Part shown: positions 36,249 to 43,320 of the stretch, piece after piece
Position numbering within the stretch: the stretch's first letter is position 1
Layout: each line of letters opens with the position of its first letter
Assembly (NCBI RefSeq): GCF_003581585.1
Contig: NZ_QXIR01000002.1
Location: 62,001 to 126,000, forward strand
DNA: 64,000 nt
Direction of reading: 5' to 3'
Origin: Bacillus salacetis
GTDB lineage: Bacteria > Bacillota > Bacilli > Bacillales > Bacillaceae_B
The notes under the pieces: model-generated
What the model was told of the DNA's origin: nothing
Database searches by the model: none
What the model saw: the letters and a program-made list of their open reading frames with translations, nothing else
Translations under genes and position numbers: made by a program

Positions 36249-36908
36249 TCATTTTCTGGCTTTCAACCCTTTTGGGGTAGTTGCCTTTTCCAATAGCTTC
36301 AGTAAGTAATCAAAAAACAGGGCAAGCAGCGCAGCCGGCAGGGCTCCTGCAAGAACCAGGCTGTTATTCCAGGAAGAAAGCCCTCTGTATATGATATCTC
36401 CAAGCCCGCCGGCACCTACAAACGTGGCCAGGGTCGCAACGCCGACTGTCAGCACGGTCGCCGTACGGATTCCCGCCATTATGAATGGAAGCGAAAGCGG
36501 GAGCTCTACCTTATAAAGCAGCTGGCGCCTTGTCATTCCCATCCCCCTGCCTGCCTCTATGACAGCCTGGTCCACGCCTGTGATGCCTGTATAAGTATTC
36601 CTAAGAATAGGAAGAAGTGCATAGACTGTCAAGGCGACAATGGCTGTCGCACTTCCGGTACCGAGCAATGGCACAAGAAATCCAAACAGGGCAAGGCTGG
36701 GAATGGTCTGGAAGACTGCAGTAACGCCAATGAAGAATTCCGCAGAACCTTTCTTCCGTGATATGTATATTCCAAGAGGCAGTGAAATCAAAATGGCAAT
36801 GAATATGGCTACAAATGAAAGTATCAGATGCTCGATGAGGCCCTGCAGGATATCATCGGAGCGGCTTGTCACCGTATTCAAAAACGTGGACACTACATTA
36901 CCCAGCAT
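36249..36908 (-). CDS. Osmoprotectant ABC transporter permease
   Basis: A 219-residue permease. The start at 36908 (MLGNVVSTFLNTV) has AAGGAGG nine bases upstream and overlaps the end of the ATPase gene by 11 bp. Five to six helices; the EAA loop AGRGMGMTRRQLLYKVELPLS is complete. The ending GLSSWNNSLVLAGALPAALLALFFDYLLKLLE is typical of OpuCB/CD-like subunits. One permease gene is present where the OpuB/OpuC systems of Bacillus subtilis have two, so a homodimeric channel is likely. Confidence 0.88.
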   Translation of the reverse strand: MLGNVVSTFLNTVTSRSDDILQGLIEHLILSFVAIFIAILISLPLGIYISRKKGSAEFFIGVTAVFQTIPSLALFGFLVPLLGTGSATAIVALTVYALLPILRNTYTGITGVDQAVIEAGRGMGMTRRQLLYKVELPLSLPFIMAGIRTATVLTVGVATLATFVGAGGLGDIIYRGLSSWNNSLVLAGALPAALLALFFDYLLKLLEKATTPKGLKARK

Positions 36909-37863
36909 GAGGCGCCCCCTCCTTATCCGCAACAACCTGCAGGATATCCTCTTTCGTTACATACCCTACTGTTTCACCGTTCTCTTCCACCTGTAAGAAC
37001 TCTGCTTTTGAATTAAGGAGTTCCTTTGCAGCCATTGAGATTGATGCACTTGATGAAATGGCAGGCATATTGTTCGTTTCTGATGGAGCAGCGAATGCTG
37101 ACATGACATCTTTAACAAACAGCGGGGAAGCTCCGTTCATTCTGTGTTCACCTATGAATGTCCTGACAAATTCATTTGAAGGCCGTGCCAAAAGTTCATT
37201 TGGAGAACCGTACTGTTCGATGACACCATCTTTCATGACGGCAATCTGATCTGCAATCTTCAATGCTTCGTCCATATCGTGTGTGACGAAGACGATCGTC
37301 TTATGGATTTTCTGCTGAAGGGCTTTCAATTCATCCTGAAGCTGTTCACGGCTGATGGGGTCGAGAGCGCTGAAAGGTTCGTCCATCAAGATGATGGGTG
37401 GCTCTGCAGCCAGTGCACGGATCACACCTACGCGCTGCTGCTGTCCTCCGCTGAGTTCCAGGGGATACCGCTTCCTGTACACATCCGGCTCTAGTCCTAC
37501 CAATTCCATCAACTCGTCCACCCGCGGCTCATACTTCTCTTTCTTCCATCCCTTCAGTTTTGGGATGAGTGCTATGTTCTCTTCGATCGTCATATGCGGA
37601 AGAAGGCCGATACGCTGAATCACATATCCGATATTTCTCCGCAATTCCACTTCATTCTTCGAAGCAATCTCTTCACCATCTATGTATATCGTGCCATCAG
37701 TAGGAACAATCAATTTATTGATCATCTTCATTGTGGTCGTTTTGCCGCACCCGCTCGGCCCGATCAGAGCGGTCAACTGGCCTTCAGGGATGACAAGGTC
37801 TATACCCTTGATAGCCTCAGTCCCATCCTCAAATACTTTTCTTACCTTCCTGAATTCAATCAT
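36898..37863 (-). CDS. Osmoprotectant ABC transporter ATP-binding protein
   Basis: About 321 residues from ATG 37863 (MIEFRKVRKVFEDG). Walker A GPSGCGKTTTMKMINKL, the signature LSGGQQQRVGVIRALAAEP, Walker B IILMDEPFSALDP and the switch histidine VFVTHDMDEAL are all intact. The C-terminal 70 residues contain a single CBS-type piece (FLQVEENGETVGYVTKEDIL), as in OpuCA-type subunits that sense ionic strength. First gene of the operon; about 230 bp lie upstream without a recognised regulatory site. Confidence 0.9.
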   Translation of the reverse strand: MIEFRKVRKVFEDGTEAIKGIDLVIPEGQLTALIGPSGCGKTTTMKMINKLIVPTDGTIYIDGEEIASKNEVELRRNIGYVIQRIGLLPHMTIEENIALIPKLKGWKKEKYEPRVDELMELVGLEPDVYRKRYPLELSGGQQQRVGVIRALAAEPPIILMDEPFSALDPISREQLQDELKALQQKIHKTIVFVTHDMDEALKIADQIAVMKDGVIEQYGSPNELLARPSNEFVRTFIGEHRMNGASPLFVKDVMSAFAAPSETNNMPAISSSASISMAAKELLNSKAEFLQVEENGETVGYVTKEDILQVVADKEGAPHAG

Positions 37864-38093
37864 CACAACACCCGCTTCAAATAAATAATCGTTTATTAAT
37901 TCCCTGTTCAACACTAGTTAAACATATATTTGCCAATTATAGAAAGATTATGATTGGTGAATCGTTTTTTTCCGGTAACGAGATTCCTTTTTAAATAAGA
38001 TAGTTATAAGGAGCCGTTTAAGAAGTCGGATTGATAGAACCGGTAAAGCTGCCGGCAGAGGAGTTCCAGGGATACCGCAGTCGACTTCCCCCC

Positions 38094-38130
38094 CCAAAAA
38101 AACACCAGACAGGAACATGCCTGACTGGTG
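38094..38130 (-). terminator. Terminator of the NCS2 permease gene
   Basis: GCACCAGTCAGGCA / TGTCTGGTG arms and TTTTTTT on the minus strand, ten bases past the stop codon. Confidence 0.8.
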
Positions 38131-38139
38131 CGAAACTAC

Positions 38140-39435
38140 TTATAAATTTTTCTCCGGCTTTCCGTCCTTCCATATCAAAACCTGCTCCACGATAATCGCA
38201 ACAATAGTTCCAATGATCAATCCGTTGTTCAAGATGGAAGCTGCCACGGCAGGTACTCCGACAAATGCAGCCGGAGGGACGAACATTAAACCGACCCCTG
38301 CAATCAAGGCGATCCCGGCGGTGAAGTTCGAACGCTCTGTATTTCTTTCTTTACGATATTCACCAAGAGCCAATCCAACCATGTTGATGAAAATTACATA
38401 TGTCACTGCATATCCGACTGGTGCAGGAAGTGTAGCAAGGATATTCATTACATCCGGAAAGAGGCTGATGATGACGACCAATGAGGCCCCAAGTACAAAC
38501 GGGATGATGGAAAGTATACCAGTCGCCGAGACGAATCCCGCTGCACCTGATATGGGAACGGAACCCACAGCAGAAAACAGTCCGCCAAGCAGCTGGTTTA
38601 TTCCAGAGACTACTCCTGCCTGATTGTATCTTCTGTGCAATTTCATGCCATTCCGGTTCATGACTTCTTCCATGACCCGGATGGAAGCTATCATGTTGGT
38701 AATCAATAACAATGTTATAAAAAAAGCTGTGATGATGACGCCTAAATCAAATTTGGGCATCCCGAATACAAATACTTCAGGAAAAGAGATGACCTCTCCT
38801 GCCGTTTGCGGGACACTGCCTGTTTTCCCTATCCAAATGAATACAAGCCAGCCGATCGCCAGTGATAAAATGATCGAATACCGTTTGATCCAGGAAATCC
38901 TATGACGGGAAAAATATAAAGTCAGGAAAAAAGTGAACAAGCTTCCTGCAAGAATGGTAAAGTCAATTGTCGGATGCTCCCCGGACATGCCGAACATTCC
39001 TTTGATGAAGGAACCGCTCAATTGAAGGATCAACAGAAGTAAATAAATGAACGTAATGGTAGGCGTAAAAAGCTTTGTTAGCTTGGATAATCCTCCTGTT
39101 ACAGCAAATAAAAAGAAGAAGATCCCGCTTGCCAGCATCCCTCCTTGCAGCAGCTGCAACACCTCGTTACCAGTTCCGTATATGGTTCCGACAAAACCGG
39201 CGTAGATGGCGAAAACTCCCCACCACAGACCAGCTGGCCCCTCGTTTATCGGCATCCTGTGGCCGATAAGGGCCTGAAGCACGCCTGCTGCCCCAAGAAC
39301 AAACATTGTCCTTTGAATGAAACCCGCAGTTTCTGCAGGGGGAAGATGGAATAAATCTGCAATGGCTATGGGCGCCGCTATTGAACCGGCCACCATAAAG
39401 GCCATCCATTGGAGACCTGTAAGAAATATTTTCAT
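38140..39435 (-). CDS. NCS2-family purine/pyrimidine permease
   Basis: A 431-residue membrane protein with about 12-14 helices. The conserved QNEGxxxxT-type block is replaced by GHRMPINEGPAGLWWG. The later motif NQLLGGLFSAVGSVPISGAAGF fits the xanthine/uracil permease family and is close to Bacillus subtilis YwdJ-type proteins. Substrate unproven. The gene is alone with its terminator, between the osmoprotectant operon and plsY. It breaks the yneT-plsY neighbourhood of Bacillus subtilis. Confidence 0.8.
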   Translation of the reverse strand: MKIFLTGLQWMAFMVAGSIAAPIAIADLFHLPPAETAGFIQRTMFVLGAAGVLQALIGHRMPINEGPAGLWWGVFAIYAGFVGTIYGTGNEVLQLLQGGMLASGIFFFLFAVTGGLSKLTKLFTPTITFIYLLLLILQLSGSFIKGMFGMSGEHPTIDFTILAGSLFTFFLTLYFSRHRISWIKRYSIILSLAIGWLVFIWIGKTGSVPQTAGEVISFPEVFVFGMPKFDLGVIITAFFITLLLITNMIASIRVMEEVMNRNGMKLHRRYNQAGVVSGINQLLGGLFSAVGSVPISGAAGFVSATGILSIIPFVLGASLVVIISLFPDVMNILATLPAPVGYAVTYVIFINMVGLALGEYRKERNTERSNFTAGIALIAGVGLMFVPPAAFVGVPAVAASILNNGLIIGTIVAIIVEQVLIWKDGKPEKNL

Positions 39436-39679
39436 TGTGACACCTCATTCTGGAAAATCTATTTTTCATTCTAGCACAACGTTGCCGCAGCAGGGGAAGT
39501 TTAGAATTAATTCTTTCACCTTTTTTCTCAGGTGTTTATATTAGTTGCTTATTATAGCAGGTCATAATTTTTTTTGAAGGGTTCTCCCAAATTGGCTGGA
39601 TTCATGGTAAAATAATCTTTACTATAGAAAAAAGCCGTTTTGTATTATACACGGTATACAAGTTAAAGGGGTTGTAACT

Positions 39680-40273
39680 GTGATCATTGCTCTTATTATT
39701 GTTTTAGCTTACTTATTGGGATCCATTCCTTCAGGTCTCATAATTGGAAAGGCCTTTTTCGGTAAGGATATCAGGGAACATGGAAGCGGGAACCTTGGCG
39801 GTACCAACAGTTTCAGGACCCTTGGTGTAAAAGCAGGAATGATCGTGACGATCATGGACATCCTTAAAGGAACGGCTGCAGTGCTGCTCCCCGACCTCTT
39901 TGGCTCTGATCTCCACATGCTGATTGCCGGAGTTGCGGCTGTCATCGGTCATATGTATCCTGTGTTTGCTAATTTCCGCGGAGGCAAAGCGGTCGCGACT
40001 TCAGGCGGTGTCCTCCTTGGATATGTTCCAGTGCTGTTCATTTTACTGCTTGTGGTATTTTTCGTGTTTTTGTTCCTGACCAAGTATGTATCGCTTTCTT
40101 CCATGCTTGCGGGTGTCTTCGCTTTCATCTATTCAGTATTCACAGGGGACATCCCTCTGATCATAGTGGTTGGCGCTCTCTCCTTTTTTGTCATTTACAG
40201 ACACAGATCTAATATCAGCAGGATTAAGAACAAGACAGAACCAAAAATCAAATGGCTCTCTTTCAATAAGTAA
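39680..40273 (+). CDS. plsY: Acyl-phosphate:glycerol-3-phosphate acyltransferase
   Basis: A 197-residue membrane enzyme (Bacillus subtilis YneS) that makes lysophosphatidic acid from acyl-phosphate. The start is GTG at 39680, eight bases after AAAGGGG. The three PlsY motifs are present: [29 protein letters not shown], and [21 protein letters not shown]. Five helices. A terminator follows, then MITE D. Essential in bacilli. Confidence 0.96.
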   Translation: MIIALIIVLAYLLGSIPSGLIIGKAFFGKDIREHGSGNLGGTNSFRTLGVKAGMIVTIMDILKGTAAVLLPDLFGSDLHMLIAGVAAVIGHMYPVFANFRGGKAVATSGGVLLGYVPVLFILLLVVFFVFLFLTKYVSLSSMLAGVFAFIYSVFTGDIPLIIVVGALSFFVIYRHRSNISRIKNKTEPKIKWLSFNK

Positions 40274-40279
40274 TTCTCG

Positions 40280-40316
40280 CTGCCATATCCGTCCTTTCGG
40301 CATATGGCAGTTTTTT
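40280..40316 (+). terminator. plsY terminator
   Basis: CTGCCATAT-CCG / CGG-CATATGGCAG arms followed by TTTTTT. Confidence 0.85.
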
Positions 40317-40417
40317 CGTGATGTCTGTAAACGCTTTATTCTTACTACAATTAACATAAAAAGTTTTCAAAACTTTGTTTCTTTTCGTGTAAAGCAACTT
40401 TATAATGTTTAATAGAA

Positions 40418-40606
40418 GGCTCTTTTCGCAAACTTTGTTGCTGCTCATTATAAATTTTTAAATTATATTCTGGTAAATCGCCGTAAAACACCGGTGAGCA
40501 GGAAAGAAAAGAGCTGCTCGTTCTTTCGAGAGTAAAGCCTTTGATACTGGGGAAAAATCCGGCACATGGGATTTTTTCAATAGCAACAATATATGCGAAA
40601 ACAGCC
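40418..40606 (-). mobile_element. MITE copy D (perfect target duplication)
   Basis: A 189-bp copy, same orientation as C and E. The flanking 8-mers are identical, TAATAGAA on both sides, the clearest sign of insertion. The left end GGCTCTTTTCGCAAACTTTG matches the other copies. The interior lacks a few bases in the CGTTCTTTCGAGAG segment. It occupies most of the 390-bp gap between plsY and capA; the last 58 bp hold the capA promoter or leader. Confidence 0.85.
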
Positions 40607-40664
40607 TAATAGAAAGACTGCTTGCCTGTCATGAAAATTAGTAGAGAGTGGATGGTTAAGAAAA

Positions 40665-41813
40665 ATGAATAAACGAGTTCTATTGGGTTCTGCACTCGCT
40701 GTCATCCTTTTGATAACAGCCGCTTTATTGGTGCTGAACCAGTCTAAGTCTTCAAATGGTACTTCAGGAGAAAATGGCACGACTGCCATGCACTCAAGTA
40801 CCAAAACAAACCTTAAGGAAAAATCTTATAGCAGCGAGGCTGTCATTGGGGCAATCGGGGATGTCCTGCTGCATAACACAGTCTACCAGGATGCTGAAGA
40901 AGGTGGATCCTACAATTTTATGCCGATGTTTCAGGACGTAGAAAGCTTTTTAAAGAGTCCTGATTTCACAATTGCCAACCAGGAATCACTTCCAGGCGGA
41001 GCTGAGCTTGGGGTCTCAAGCTATCCCGCTTTTAACAGCCCTTATGAAATAGTCGATGCCCTGCAGCAATTGGGAATCGATGCCGTAACAACGGCAAACA
41101 ACCACTCATTGGATAAAGGTACAAAAGGAGTTCTGAGTGCCATCTCCCATTATGAAAAAATTGGAATGCCTTACACAGGTTCCTTCAAAAGCAAAGAAGA
41201 TCGTGAAAATATCAGAACCTTCAATGTGAACGGCATCTCATTTGCCTTATTGGCATATACCTACGGAACCAATGGTATTCCTGTGCCGGAAGGGAAAGAT
41301 TATCTTGTCAATCTAATAGACCTGGAATTGATGAAGCAGGATATTCAGCGTGCAAAAGATCTTGGAGTGGATATGGTAGTTATGGCAACGCACTGGGGAA
41401 ATGAATATGAACGCTACCCAAATGATACGCAAAAAATGCTTGCGAGGGAATTGACAAATGCAGGTGTCGACCTCATAATCGGTCATCATCCCCATGTGCT
41501 GCAGCCGATCGAAAAGCTGAAAACCGAGGATGGCCGGGAAGCAGTCGTCTTTTATTCTTTAGGCAACTTCCTGTCCGGACAGGAAGGCGACCTGAAAAAC
41601 ATTGGCGGAATCGCCAATGTAAAAGTTCAAAAGGTCATCGACGAGAAAGGAAAGAGAATTACTTTCCCTGAAATCAATTTCCAGCCGACTTATGTAACAC
41701 AATCGCGTCTCCGTAATTATCGCATCTTACCACTCGCGGCCGCCAATCAAAGCGGCCTGGTCTCCTTTCCGGAAGAGGAAATGGTCTCCCATGTGATGAG
41801 TATGGAACCTTAA
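40665..41813 (+). CDS. CapA/PgsA-family poly-gamma-glutamate-type surface protein
   Basis: A 382-residue protein with an N-terminal anchor helix (residues 6-25) and a Ser/Thr-rich linker. The calcineurin-like CapA metallophosphatase fold follows: AIGDVLLHNTVYQDA, the NQESLPGG block, TANNHSLDKGTKGV, VVMATHWGNEYERYP and IIGHHPHVLQPIEKL. The metal-binding Asp/His/Asn residues are all present. CapA proteins take part in capsule or wall polymer export; no capBC-type genes are nearby, so its specific role is open. Confidence 0.85.
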   Translation: MNKRVLLGSALAVILLITAALLVLNQSKSSNGTSGENGTTAMHSSTKTNLKEKSYSSEAVIGAIGDVLLHNTVYQDAEEGGSYNFMPMFQDVESFLKSPDFTIANQESLPGGAELGVSSYPAFNSPYEIVDALQQLGIDAVTTANNHSLDKGTKGVLSAISHYEKIGMPYTGSFKSKEDRENIRTFNVNGISFALLAYTYGTNGIPVPEGKDYLVNLIDLELMKQDIQRAKDLGVDMVVMATHWGNEYERYPNDTQKMLARELTNAGVDLIIGHHPHVLQPIEKLKTEDGREAVVFYSLGNFLSGQEGDLKNIGGIANVKVQKVIDEKGKRITFPEINFQPTYVTQSRLRNYRILPLAAANQSGLVSFPEEEMVSHVMSMEP

Positions 41814-41863
41814 AAACAAAGTACTCTCAATGCGAGTTGAGTTTTATTTTCGCAACATACAGC

Positions 41864-41898
41864 AACCGTCCTGTGAACTAGCTCAGGACGGTTTTTTT
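41864..41898 (+). terminator. capA-type gene terminator
   Basis: AACCGTCCTG / CAGGACGGTT arms followed by seven T. Confidence 0.9.
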
Positions 41899-41974
41899 GT
41901 GTGGCGTTCCTTCTCTTTCCTTATATAATGGCGTAACTCACTCCAGAATAGGCTGCCTTTTCCTTGGGTTTCCT

Positions 41975-42396
41975 TTGGCCATATCCCCCCCTGTTTGGGC
42001 CAGTTACTTGTTATTCCCAGGTTCTCCTTGGCCCATTTAGCTCTTAATTGGGCCGGGGATCTGTTTTTCCTCGGTTCTCCCTGGTCCATTTAACTTCTAA
42101 TTGGGCCGGTTACTCGTATTCTTCAAGTCTCAACGGTCCATTTAGCTCTTAATTGGACCGACGACTTGTTTTTCTCTGGTTCTCACTGGCCCATTTAACC
42201 CCTGTTTGGGTCGATGACTCGGTTTGCTCTGGCTACCCCTGTTCCATTTAACCTCTTATCGGGCAGATGACTCGCTTTCCCTCAAGTCTCCAAGGACCAT
42301 TCACCGCTTATTTTGCCGCTTGTTCCCTTTTTCCTGGCCCTCCTTCCCTCATCTAACTCCTAATTGGGCCACATCCTTACATGTTCGTTTTCCCTG
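41975..42396. repeat. 53-bp tandem hairpin repeat, array 2 (eight units)
   Basis: Units begin at 41975, 42028, 42081, 42133, 42186, 42239, 42292 and 42344 (spacing 53, 53, 52, 53, 53, 53, 52). Each opens with GGYCCATTTA-n5-TAATTGGGCC-like dyads; several pair perfectly (GGCCCA/TGGGCC at 42030-42054, GGTCCA/TGGACC at 42135-42159). An ACTCG-like block and a T/C-rich tail ending in TCTC follow. It shares layout and dyad core with array 1 but has a different tail, and is likewise in a convergent gap. The stretch 42397-42478 shows no gene. Confidence 0.8.
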
Positions 42397-42478
42397 GACC
42401 TTCAAGAAGCTCGGTACCGGAGCCCGCGCAGGCCTTTTCGGTTTTATAATGCTGATAGGTGGACTAGTGAAAACAAGC

Positions 42479-42522
42479 AAAAAAAACCGGACAGTTAGAA
42501 GAAAACATTCTATCTGTCCGGG
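42479..42522 (-). terminator. Terminator of the small membrane protein gene at 42566
   Basis: CCCGGACAGATAGAA / TTCTAACTGTCCGG arms and a T8 run on the minus strand. Confidence 0.85.
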
Positions 42523-42565
42523 TATACAAGGATTGAATCAATGATAATTTTTTGAAAAGGTTTTG

Positions 42566-42829
42566 TTAGTGTCCCGCAGGGAAAAGGACATGGTGAAACA
42601 TTGCAGTTGAAATGGCTAGTAACGCCAGTATCACCACTGCAGTGGTGAAGGCTTTCTTCATGCCTCTTTGGAAAATCCAGAGTAAAAGAAAGTATACAGC
42701 TGCAGAGGCAGCAATAAAGCCAAGTGCTTCCATTCTGTATTCCGCTTTCTCGAGCTGTATGAAGGTCATCAGGACCATACCGCTGAATATGCCTGCACCA
42801 ATGATGAGAAACAGTTTGAGGTTGTTCAT
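42566..42829 (-). CDS. Small membrane protein, unknown family
   Basis: An 87-residue protein with three hydrophobic helices (about 4-23, 35-53 and 61-80) and short charged turns. No family recognised. The start ATG at 42829 has GGAGGCGGGAGA upstream. It has its own terminator and lies back to back with yneR (divergent, 160 bp apart). Confidence 0.6.
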   Translation of the reverse strand: MNNLKLFLIIGAGIFSGMVLMTFIQLEKAEYRMEALGFIAASAAVYFLLLWIFQRGMKKAFTTAVVILALLAISTAMFHHVLFPAGH

Positions 42830-42991
42830 TCTCCCGCCTCCTTTTTGAACAAGATAGGTATGTATTATTATTTAAAATAACACAGAGAGTATGCTTCAAT
42901 CCAATCATTCCCCTTTTTGAGCCGATGATTGGCTGAAGTGACGGAAATCATCATATAATAGACAAAGACATGAACCGAAAGGAGTACAGCT

Positions 42992-43282
42992 ATGAATATA
43001 ACGATTACAAAAGATGCATTGAAGTGGTTTAAGGATGAGATGAATATAGAAGAAGGAGATTTCATTAGGTTCTATGTTCGTTATGGCGGTTCAAGTCCCC
43101 TTCATGATTCCTTCTCATTAGGCGTCAATAAGGAAGATCCTATCGACATCGGTACAAAAACAGAAGTGGATGGCACCACTTTCTTTGTTGAAGAGAATGA
43201 CATTTGGTTCTTTTCAGATCACGATCTTCATGTAAATTATAATGAAAAACTCGACGAACCAGCTTACGACTATAAGAAATGA
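42992..43282 (+). CDS. yneR: HesB/YneR-type protein
   Basis: A 96-residue protein of the HesB-like YneR branch: MNITITKDALKWFKDEMNIE, GDFIRFYVRYGGSSPLHDSFSLGV and FFVEENDIWFFSDHDLHVNYN. The iron-sulfur scaffold cysteines of true A-type carriers are missing, as is usual for YneR. Function unknown. In Bacillus subtilis yneR is between yneQ and plsY; here a three-gene signalling operon separates it from yneQ. Confidence 0.88.
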   Translation: MNITITKDALKWFKDEMNIEEGDFIRFYVRYGGSSPLHDSFSLGVNKEDPIDIGTKTEVDGTTFFVEENDIWFFSDHDLHVNYNEKLDEPAYDYKK

Positions 43283-43285
43283 CAT

Positions 43286-43318
43286 AAAAAGGTGAAGGCG
43301 CAGCCTTCACCTTTTTTT
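43286..43318. terminator. Bidirectional terminator between yneR and the hybrid kinase gene
   Basis: AAAAAGGTGAAGGC / GCCTTCACCTTTTT around a 3-base loop. Confidence 0.9.
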
Positions 43319-43320
43319 AT

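Noticed and set aside
38000..38093. Possible leader RNA between the NCS2 permease and osmoprotectant operon
   Set aside because: AAGTCG/CGACTT arms are far apart and no known riboswitch blocks are present.
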